From: Candidatus Solibacter sp.
GTDB taxonomy: Bacteria > Acidobacteriota > Terriglobia > Bryobacterales > Bryobacteraceae
Reading direction: 5' to 3'
Assembly (NCBI GenBank): GCA_017883345.1
Contig: JADGNT010000346.1
Location: 1-5,945 of the forward strand
Length of the DNA: 5,945 nt
The notes under the pieces are model-generated. The model worked only from the letters and a program-made list of their open reading frames with translations. It searched no databases and was not told the DNA's origin. Shown in pieces: positions 1 to 5,945 of the stretch (position 1 is the first letter of the stretch; every line of letters begins with the position of its first letter). The translations under genes were made by a program, and so were the position numbers.

Positions 1-2615
1 CAGATTTTCCTGAGTTCGCCCACCGACCACTCGGCGCCGAAGTTGTAGAACTCTTTGTAGGGCTGCTGGAGCAATTCCAGCACTCGCGCGGATTGGGGAT
101 CGCTCCTTGCCGGCAGGTTCTGGCGCACCTCCTCCAGCGGGACGCCGCTCAGCTTCATCGTGATCAGGCAGCGCACGTTGCCGGTGTGCAGGGCAATCTG
201 GTCCAACCCTTCCTTCAAAATCTTCTTGCGCGCCTGCAGGACTTTTCTTTCACCCACATTGTGCAATAGCTGCATGTATTTCTCGAACAGTACCCACTCA
301 TTCACCAGCAGTGCGACTTCCGCGGAGCTGAAGCATTTCCAGAAAGCGACGGGATAACGGAGGGAGAGAAACCTCCCGAGCATGAAGGCGCCCGCTTCGT
401 AGCCGGAAATGTGCTCGCCGGAGCACTTGGCCAGCGCTCCCTTGAAGAAGCGGATCTTGCGGTCGAGGGTGAGCATTTCGAAGACGTTGCTCTGGCCCAG
501 GTGGTCGCCGATATCGCTCTTCAGTACCTCTTCGATGTAGAGGCCTTCCCGTTCGTCGAACCAGCCGTTGACCAACTGGCGGGCGTCTTCCGACTCCCCG
601 CGCAGTTCGAAGTTCACCAGGCGCGTGACTTCGTTCAAGGTGGCAATATGGTCCACGGTGAGCCCGCGCACCAACTGCTGGTAGTAGCGGTAGGCGTAGG
701 CGACGGAGGCGAACATCTTTTCTTCTTCCGGGTCCATCTCCACCGGCTCGCCCCGCATGTAGCGCAGCAGCCGGGCGGGCGTGTACTTGGCGCTGCCCCG
801 GTAAACCGTGTGGCGGCGCGAGGAAACGGTGATCCAGTCGCCTTGGTGGAGTTCGCCGCCGGAAGAATTCACCAGCCGTCCTTCGGGATGGAGCACAACG
901 CCATACTTCTCCAGGTTGAGAAGCGCGGGGATACCCAGGCTCTGGCAGATGGTGACCACATGCACGGCGGCCGAGGTCAGGCTGAGAATGGCGTCCACCT
1001 CGCGCATCACCACCGTGTCGGTGGGAACAAACGTTTTCTTGCACAGGCAGACCTTTTCTCCCTGCGTCTTGGCGGTCAAGGCAGCGTCGCCGGTGAAATA
1101 AACGCGCGCCGAAACCGCGGAGCGCGGCAGCACGCTGACGCCGCTGGAGAAGCTCGTCAGCGTGCTGAAGGCTTCCTGGTCAATCGTGTCGCTGGTGAGC
1201 TGCTTGAGGTGGTAGGGACGGATCAGCTCGGTGACCCGCTGGCGCGAGATCGCACCCGACTTGTGGAGATCGACGACGGCGGTGAGCGCGGCCCGCCCCG
1301 CGATGCCGGTCTCGTTGAGTTGCAGCAGTGCGAACCACTGGTAGCGCGGCGTGGCCTCGACCGCGAACTCGATGGTCACCGGACACTCGAACTCGCGTTC
1401 CAGTTCCGGAAGCTGCGGTACAAAGTGGTACACGGCGGGGAACGTGTCCTTCACCGCTTCCCGGTCCGCGAAGGCGGTGGTTTGAATCTCCGCCGTTCCG
1501 GTCATCATTTCTTCGCCGAAGATGTTGCGTGCGGTCTGCAGCTCCATCCCCTCGCCGGTCTGGGTATGGCGGCTGTACAAGACGCCGGCATAGGCGCTGT
1601 CGTGGCGCACGGTGCAGACCATCTTCTGCAAAATCAGGCTGGGGGAGTACTCGTTGCCGCGGCAGAGCGTGGCCACCAGTTCAAAGTTTTCCTCGTAGTG
1701 CTTCAATGCCAGGCGGGCAAAAAACGCGGCTTGATAAAACGGGTCCTCGATGAGCCGGCGGTCGATCTTGCGGACCATATCGGACCAGCGGTCGATCAGT
1801 TGCGAGACCTGCTCCGGCGCCAGTTCCGAGGTCACCGCACCCTCGCCGGCTGTGTCCTGCTCGAGCGCGTTGGCGAGGTTGCGCAGGTTGTTGAGGAACA
1901 TCTTGCGGGCGCCGATCTGGCCGTACATGTCTTCCAGGCGGGCCAATGAGCGTTCGGTGATGCCGACGTTCAGAAAGGTGTCCATCACGCCGGGAATGTA
2001 GCTGGGCGTCGCGCAGCGCATGGCGAAGGCCAGCGGGCCGCCCGCTTGGAGCGACTGCATGGTGAGCACTTCCAGTTGCGCGATCGCGTCGCCCAGGTGG
2101 CGCTCCAGGTTGGCCGGGCCGTCGCTGTAAGCTTCCGCCGTGAGCACCACAAAATCCGGAACCGGATAGCCCTTCTGGGTGAGCTTGAGCAGGACGAATC
2201 CCTTTTGGCTGATGTCGATTACGGAGTGTGCCTCCGGGCTGGTACTGGGCACGACAAAGCGCGTTTCGGCGGGTGGCGGTTGTTCCGACGGAGTCGTAAG
2301 CCAGGGATATTCATTGAGCGCGGCTGCCAGTTCGGCGGCCGCGCGGGTGTCGCCGCGGCGCGCCTCCAGGATCAGCCCCAGATAAGTTTTCGCCAGTCCG
2401 TAATCGTGCTGGCTCAGCAGGGGGATGTCCACGTCGCTGACTACCACGCTGCCGCTGGCGCCGCCCTCCAAGTTGAAATCGACCACCGGCGGCCGGTACA
2501 CCGGCGAGGAGGGGACCGGTGAATAGCGCTCCTTGCGAAAACGGCGGCTGTGCTGGTTAAAGTAATTGCCACGCATCCGGAAGTCGCGGATTGTCCCATG
2601 TGGCTCGGGGTGCAT
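1..2615 (-). CDS. PPDK-like protein: PEP/pyruvate-binding (ATP-grasp) plus phosphohistidine domain, atypical C-terminus; 3' end outside window
   Basis: An uninterrupted minus-strand frame of 871 codons runs off the left edge. Residue numbers count from ATG at 2615. Residues 1-130 are a poorly conserved N-terminal extension. About 135-465 resembles the PPDK nucleotide-binding domain: K138-G139, then GYPVPDFVV (149-157), MRCATPSYIPGVMDT (199-213, compare the family's VRSGARxSMPGMMDT), a TGEG...FGEEMMTG stretch, and IEFAVE (415-420). About 490-605 is the swivelling domain, with candidate phospho-acceptor His552 in AVHVVTICQSLGIPA and a closing GDWITV (592-597). In PPDK a PEP/pyruvate TIM barrel follows; here residues 606-871 instead look mostly helical, and I do not recognise them. 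Family logic suggests ATP-dependent phosphoryl transfer to His552 in the cytoplasm, but the acceptor substrate is unknown and the nucleotide site is altered, so PPDK activity should not be assumed. Start is uncertain: ATG 2576 (13 codons in) and GTG 2636 are alternatives, none with a clear Shine-Dalgarno; an in-frame TGA lies upstream, between 2650 and 2679. Confidence 0.88.
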   Translation of the reverse strand, partial: MHPEPHGTIRDFRMRGNYFNQHSRRFRKERYSPVPSSPVYRPPVVDFNLEGGASGSVVVSDVDIPLLSQHDYGLAKTYLGLILEARRGDTRAAAELAAALNEYPWLTTPSEQPPPAETRFVVPSTSPEAHSVIDISQKGFVLLKLTQKGYPVPDFVVLTAEAYSDGPANLERHLGDAIAQLEVLTMQSLQAGGPLAFAMRCATPSYIPGVMDTFLNVGITERSLARLEDMYGQIGARKMFLNNLRNLANALEQDTAGEGAVTSELAPEQVSQLIDRWSDMVRKIDRRLIEDPFYQAAFFARLALKHYEENFELVATLCRGNEYSPSLILQKMVCTVRHDSAYAGVLYSRHTQTGEGMELQTARNIFGEEMMTGTAEIQTTAFADREAVKDTFPAVYHFVPQLPELEREFECPVTIEFAVEATPRYQWFALLQLNETGIAGRAALTAVVDLHKSGAISRQRVTELIRPYHLKQLTSDTIDQEAFSTLTSFSSGVSVLPRSAVSARVYFTGDAALTAKTQGEKVCLCKKTFVPTDTVVMREVDAILSLTSAAVHVVTICQSLGIPALLNLEKYGVVLHPEGRLVNSSGGELHQGDWITVSSRRHTVYRGSAKYTPARLLRYMRGEPVEMDPEEEKMFASVAYAYRYYQQLVRGLTVDHIATLNEVTRLVNFELRGESEDARQLVNGWFDEREGLYIEEVLKSDIGDHLGQSNVFEMLTLDRKIRFFKGALAKCSGEHISGYEAGAFMLGRFLSLRYPVAFWKCFSSAEVALLVNEWVLFEKYMQLLHNVGERKVLQARKKILKEGLDQIALHTGNVRCLITMKLSGVPLEEVRQNLPARSDPQSARVLELLQQPYKEFYNFGAEWSVGELRKI

Positions 2616-2758
2616 CGCTGGATTCGCCGCCTGCACTGGAAAATACAGAACCGGGCGTTCGATCTTTGCTCACTCCCATGAACGCCGTTTAACGTACACG
2701 GTTACGAGGGTCATGAGACTCTCTGGTGGTGAGCCTTCCAAACGCCCGGTACACCTAT

Positions 2759-2786
2759 AGCGTACTCGCGCCGTTCTCACAGTCAA
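2759..2786 (-). promoter_or_regulatory. Weak candidate promoter for the PPDK-like gene
   Basis: Read on the minus strand, TTGACT (2786-2781) is followed after 16 bases by TACGCT (2764-2759). The -35 matches the sigma70 consensus at 5 of 6 positions, but the -10 is poor. A TATAGG hexamer overlaps it (2759-2754), at a spacing of 21 bases that is too long. If used, transcription would begin near 2752 and leave a leader of roughly 135 bases before ATG 2615. It is listed because it is the best match I found upstream of this gene, not because it is convincing. Confidence 0.2.
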
Positions 2787-2857
2787 CCTCCGCCGATGAG
2801 AATCCAGTTCCAAAATGGACCGTGATTCGGTTCTTCATGGCTTGGCGGGGCGGGAGT

Positions 2858-2886
2858 TTAGCACTTTTTCCAAAGCCGTCTATAAT
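2858..2886 (+). promoter_or_regulatory. Sigma70-type promoter of the kinase gene
   Basis: A perfect TATAAT -10 box (2881-2886) sits 17 bases downstream of TTAGCA (2858-2863), which matches TTGACA at 4 of 6 positions. Transcription would begin near A2894, about 13 bases before the kinase ATG at 2907. This is just enough leader to hold a G-rich ribosome-binding stretch (2897-2904). Spacing, orientation and closeness to the gene all fit a housekeeping promoter. I see no clear operator around it. Confidence 0.7.
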
Positions 2887-2906
2887 GTCCGGCAACGGGG
2901 TGGGAA

Positions 2907-5612
2907 ATGGCTCTTTCGGCGGGGACGAAGCTCGGGCCCTATGAAATCGTCGCGGCGATTGGCGCCGGCGGTATGGGCGAAGTGTACCGCGGGCGCGACA
3001 CGCGTCTGGATCGCACCGTCGCCATCAAAGTTCTCTCCGCCCATCTCTCCGACAATCTTGACCTGAAGCAGCGCTTCGAGCGCGAAGCGCGTGCCATCAG
3101 CGCGCTGCAGCACCCCAATATCTGTGTTCTCCACGACGTCGGCTGCGAGGGCGGGACCGACTTCTTGGTCATGGAATTCCTCGAAGGCGAAACGCTGTAC
3201 GACCGGCTGAAGCGCGGGCCGCTGCCTCTTGACCAGTTCTGGAAGATTGCCATCGAAGTTGCCGACGCGCTCGACAAGGCGCACCGCGCCGGGATTACCC
3301 ACCGCGACCTCAAGCCCGGCAACATCATGCTGACCAAGGCGGGCAGTAAGCTGCTGGATTTCGGTCTTGCCAAAGGCAGCGGCGCAGCATTCGCGGCAGC
3401 AGCGGGCAGTTCGCCTTCGCAGTCGGTGTTTGCGGCGGCCATGACGCGCTCCAGCCCGGCGTCGCCGCTCACTTCGGCAGGATCGATCGTCGGCACGGTT
3501 CAATACATGGCGCCCGAACAGATCGAAGGGCGCGAAGCCGACGCGCGCAGCGACATCTTCGCCTTCGGCCTGGTGATGTACGAAATGCTCACCGGCGCGC
3601 GCGCCTTCGAGGGTAAGACGCAGGCCAGCATCGTAGCCAGCATCCTCGCGCTGGAGCCGAAGCCGCTGCGGTCACTCAAGGCCGATGTGCCGGCGCCGCT
3701 GGAGCGCGTGGTCAATCACTGTTTGGAAAAAGATCCGGAGCTGCGCTTTCAGAGCGCGTACGACCTGAAGCTGCAGTTGGAACTGCTCTCGGAATTGCCG
3801 GTGAGCGGCGGCGAGGAAAGAGTTGCCGTCGCGCCATCTCGCATGGGCGTGGTGCCATGGGTGGCGGCTGCAATCGCGGTCCTTGCAGCAGTTGCGCTCG
3901 GATGGCTGTACTACCAGACGCGCGTCCAGCCACAGTACTCGACCCACTCCTACCTGCTGGCGCCGGACAATACTCAGTACAACTTCCTGAACAATGTGTC
4001 TGGGCCGGTGGTGATTTCTCCGGACGGGCGACGCATTGCCTTCGTAGCCGCAAAACCGGGTACCGGTGAAGGCGTTCTTTGGGTGCAGCCGCTGAACTCT
4101 CCCACCGCACAACCCATGGCCGGCACCGAAGGCGCGACCTACCCGTTCTGGTCCTTTGACAACCGCTTCGTGGGCTTCTTCTCCGGTGGCAAGCTGAAGA
4201 AGGTGGACGCCAATGGCGGCCCCCCGCAGGCGCTGTGCGACGCCGCGAGCGGCCGTGGCGGGACCTGGAACCAGGACGATGTCATCCTTTTCTCGGCCTC
4301 GACCACCGATCCCCTTTCCCGCGTTCCTGCAACTGGAGGCACGCCGGTCGCGGTGACGGCACTCAATGTTAAGAACGGCGAGTTGTCGCACCGCTGGCCA
4401 ACGTTCCTGCCGGACGGCATGCATTTCATCTTCTGGTTGCAGGGCGCGAGCGGCGACGAAAGCAGCGGAATATTCGTCGGCGCTCTGAACTCGAAAGAAT
4501 CCAAGCTTCTCGTCCATACTTCGTCCGCCGGTTCTTTCGCCCCGCCAGGCTACCTGATGTTTGTGCGCGACGGCACGCTTCTGGCGCAACGGTTCAACAT
4601 GGGGAAACTGCAACTGGAAGGGGATGCAACGCCGATTGCCGATCATGTCGCCGTGAATACTTCGGTGTATCGCGGCGTGTTTACCGCCTCGGCGGCGGGA
4701 ACGCTTGTGTACATGGGCGGTGGGGCAAGCAGCGGTTCGCAACTCCTGTGGTTCGACCGCCAGGGACAGAAGCAGGCGGCTGCGCTCGCCGACACGCTCC
4801 TGTATCGGCAACCCGCCCTTTCTCCCGACGGCAAGCGCTTGGCGGTGATGATTGAGTCGGGCAGCTCGCAGGACATCTGGGTCGTCGATTTGCAACGCCA
4901 GACCAAGACGCGTATCACCTTCGGTCCGGCGCGCTGTTTCTTGCCCGCCTGGTCTCCCGATGAAAGATGGATTTACTACAGTTCCAGCAAGGGCAACTCA
5001 AACCATATCTATCGCCGGGCGTCGGATGGAACCGGTGGTGAAGAAACGGTACTCGCTACCGAAGGAATCTCGGAAACTGCTTCTTCGGTCAGCTCCGACG
5101 GCAAGTACCTTGCCTACTATCGTGCCGATCCAAAATCCACGACTAAGACAGATGTTTACGTCCTGCCGTTGTTCGGCGATCGCAAGCCCATGCCGCAGGT
5201 CACCACGCCGTTCTTCGAGGTTCTACCGAGGTTCTCACCCGACGGCAAGTGGCTGGCCTACTTGAGCAACGAAACCGGACGCTACGAGGTTTACATCAAA
5301 CCGTTTCCCGGTACCGGCAAGTACCAGGTATCGACCAGCGGCGGCGGTATTATTGCCTGGCGAGCGGATGGACGCGAACTGTACTTTTATGCGGGCGGCA
5401 CCTTGTACGCCGTGGACGTAACCGAGAAAGGCGCTGCTCTCGAGCTCGGCACGCCGCGACCTTTACTGAAAGCGGTGGCCGTATCCGGACCCGAGGGTCC
5501 TTACGCGGCGAGCGCCGATGGAAAACGCTTCCTGATGAATGTGCTGGCCGAACAAAAATCCGTCCAGACCTTGACCCTGGTCAACAACTGGACCGCGGAT
5601 CTGAAAAAATAA
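2907..5612 (+). CDS. Transmembrane Ser/Thr protein kinase with C-terminal WD40-like (PD40/TolB-type) beta-propeller
   Basis: This complete 901-residue gene encodes a Hanks-type kinase. Residues 12-290 hold the kinase domain: glycine loop GAGGMGEV (19-26), VAIK with Lys41, Glu60 of helix C, HRDLKPGN (132-139; catalytic Asp134, Asn139), DFG (151-153), APE (202-204) and the DIFAFG stretch (216-221). All core catalytic residues are present, so it should be active. The segment between DFG and APE is about 48 residues, Ala/Ser/Pro-rich and longer than usual, with several possible autophosphorylation sites. One membrane helix (about 315-336) puts the kinase in the cytoplasm and the rest outside. Residues 350-895 form propeller-like repeats marked by SPDG-type turns at 371, 501 (LPDG), 639, 683 (SPDE), 729 (SSDG), 777 and 869. 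This is a sensor-kinase layout common in Acidobacteria; ligand and targets are unknown. The start is supported by the kinase domain beginning at once after Met1, a G-rich stretch at 2897-2904, and the promoter just upstream. Confidence 0.96.
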   Translation: MALSAGTKLGPYEIVAAIGAGGMGEVYRGRDTRLDRTVAIKVLSAHLSDNLDLKQRFEREARAISALQHPNICVLHDVGCEGGTDFLVMEFLEGETLYDRLKRGPLPLDQFWKIAIEVADALDKAHRAGITHRDLKPGNIMLTKAGSKLLDFGLAKGSGAAFAAAAGSSPSQSVFAAAMTRSSPASPLTSAGSIVGTVQYMAPEQIEGREADARSDIFAFGLVMYEMLTGARAFEGKTQASIVASILALEPKPLRSLKADVPAPLERVVNHCLEKDPELRFQSAYDLKLQLELLSELPVSGGEERVAVAPSRMGVVPWVAAAIAVLAAVALGWLYYQTRVQPQYSTHSYLLAPDNTQYNFLNNVSGPVVISPDGRRIAFVAAKPGTGEGVLWVQPLNSPTAQPMAGTEGATYPFWSFDNRFVGFFSGGKLKKVDANGGPPQALCDAASGRGGTWNQDDVILFSASTTDPLSRVPATGGTPVAVTALNVKNGELSHRWPTFLPDGMHFIFWLQGASGDESSGIFVGALNSKESKLLVHTSSAGSFAPPGYLMFVRDGTLLAQRFNMGKLQLEGDATPIADHVAVNTSVYRGVFTASAAGTLVYMGGGASSGSQLLWFDRQGQKQAAALADTLLYRQPALSPDGKRLAVMIESGSSQDIWVVDLQRQTKTRITFGPARCFLPAWSPDERWIYYSSSKGNSNHIYRRASDGTGGEETVLATEGISETASSVSSDGKYLAYYRADPKSTTKTDVYVLPLFGDRKPMPQVTTPFFEVLPRFSPDGKWLAYLSNETGRYEVYIKPFPGTGKYQVSTSGGGIIAWRADGRELYFYAGGTLYAVDVTEKGAALELGTPRPLLKAVAVSGPEGPYAASADGKRFLMNVLAEQKSVQTLTLVNNWTADLKK

Positions 5613-5635
5613 GGGGCAGCCACGAGGGGCTGCCC
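5604..5635 (-). terminator. Intrinsic terminator for the minus-strand amidohydrolase gene
   Basis: An 8-bp perfect stem, GGGCAGCC (5614-5621) pairing with GGCTGCCC (5628-5635), encloses a 6-base loop. Read on the minus strand, the hairpin is followed by C, TTA and six T (5613 down to 5604), the classic Rho-independent pattern, about 20 bases after the amidohydrolase stop. On the plus strand the hairpin is followed by ACCTTCCCT, with no real T-run, so it would be a weak terminator for the kinase transcript. The T-tract is the complement of the last two Lys codons and stop codon of the kinase gene. Confidence 0.75.
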
Positions 5636-5653
5636 ACCTTCCCTGTCGAATCC

Positions 5654-5945
5654 TTACTCTCCGCCCGCCGCCAGGTGCTTCCCGGTCACGTTGTCCTTGT
5701 AGATGGTCCCGCCCTTCATCACGAAGCCGACGCTCTCCAGCAACCTGACATCCTGAAGCGGATCACCCGTCACGGCGATCAGGTCAGCGTACTTGCCCGG
5801 TTCGATCGAGCCCACGTCCTTGCTGCGGCCGATGAGGTCGGCGGCACTCACGGTTGCGGCGCGGATGGCTTGGATCGGCGTCATGCCCCACTCCACCATC
5901 TTGGCGAACTGCTTGCCATTGTCGCCGTGCGGATAGACGCCCGCA
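5654..5945 (-). CDS. Metal-dependent amidohydrolase, imidazolonepropionase-like (COG1228 type), C-terminal 96 residues only
   Basis: The frame enters from the right edge and ends at TAA (5656-5654). The visible part begins with AGVYPHGDN, which in this family directly follows the GTD metal-ligand aspartate, so the catalytic Asp and the other metal ligands lie outside the window. Next come a helix with WGMTPIQAIRAAT and SAADLIGRS, then SIEPGKYADLIAV, the strand that returns to the small beta-sandwich domain typical of amidohydrolases, and the closing VMKGGTIYKDN. The family hydrolyses C-N bonds in cyclic amides or peptides; many acidobacterial members are annotated as imidazolonepropionase-related or Xaa-Pro dipeptidase-like and are often exported. 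The substrate cannot be told from this fragment, and the N-terminus (signal peptide or not) is not visible. It converges on the kinase gene with a 41-bp gap and has its own terminator, so it is probably a separate transcript. Confidence 0.93.
   Translation of the reverse strand, partial: AGVYPHGDNGKQFAKMVEWGMTPIQAIRAATVSAADLIGRSKDVGSIEPGKYADLIAVTGDPLQDVRLLESVGFVMKGGTIYKDNVTGKHLAAGGE

Noticed and set aside
411..1949. A 512-codon open frame on the plus strand, opposite the PPDK-like gene
   Set aside because: It lies wholly antisense to a frame with clear PPDK-family motifs. Its translation shows no recognisable domain and has the His/Arg/Gly/Val-rich make-up expected of a frame opposite a GC-rich gene.
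1..2615. Calling the left gene an ordinary pyruvate phosphate dikinase (ppdK)
   Set aside because: The visible part lacks the PEP/pyruvate barrel where it should follow, and Asp and Arg positions of the nucleotide site are changed, so the gene symbol would overstate the function.
2575..2679. A 34-codon minus-strand frame beginning ATGGGAGTG in the intergenic region
   Set aside because: It is in a different frame from the PPDK-like gene, ends at a TAA just inside that gene, and has no ribosome-binding site or recognisable product.
2654..2686. Inverted repeat GGCGTTC / GAACGCC with a 19-base spacer, as a possible operator or leader hairpin
   Set aside because: A 7-bp match at this range of spacings is expected by chance roughly once in a few hundred bases, and neither arm extends further.
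2774..2802. Inverted repeat TTCTCA / TGAGAA with a 17-base spacer near the candidate minus-strand promoter
   Set aside because: Only 6 bp pair and flanking bases do not extend the match; not distinguishable from chance.
3672..4895. A 407-codon minus-strand open frame within the kinase gene
   Set aside because: It is antisense to the kinase and propeller coding sequence, is Arg/His-rich and shows no domain signature; it is a GC-driven shadow frame.

Overview
The window looks like a GC-rich chromosomal segment from a soil-type bacterium, most likely an acidobacterium. The main clue is the central gene, a Ser/Thr protein kinase fused through one membrane segment to a TolB/PD40-type beta-propeller, an architecture greatly expanded in Acidobacteria. 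Taxonomy is an inference from architecture and composition; no rRNA or other marker is present. I see no mobile elements, CRISPR arrays, tRNAs or rRNAs.

Layout: (1) From the left edge to about 2615 lies a long minus-strand gene whose 3' end is outside the window (at least 871 codons from the chosen start). It encodes a protein related to the N-terminal two thirds of pyruvate phosphate dikinase (PPDK): a nucleotide-binding ATP-grasp-type domain followed by the swivelling phosphohistidine domain. The PEP/pyruvate TIM barrel that should follow is not there; at least 265 residues of a different, apparently helical region take its place. Several nucleotide-site residues also differ from canonical PPDK. 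(2) A 291-bp divergent intergenic region (2616-2906) holds a good sigma70-type promoter for the plus-strand gene and at best a weak candidate for the minus-strand gene. (3) 2907-5612 (+) is the complete 901-residue kinase/propeller gene. (4) A 41-bp convergent gap holds a hairpin that reads as an intrinsic terminator on the minus strand. (5) 5654 to the right edge is the C-terminal end of a minus-strand metal-dependent amidohydrolase of the imidazolonepropionase-like (COG1228) type.

The kinase and the PPDK-like gene are divergently transcribed, so they could share control, but nothing in the sequence shows functional coupling. The amidohydrolase converges on the kinase and appears to be a separate unit. 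The observation most worth following is the PPDK-like protein: a phosphohistidine-carrier type architecture with altered catalytic residues and an unfamiliar C-terminal module.
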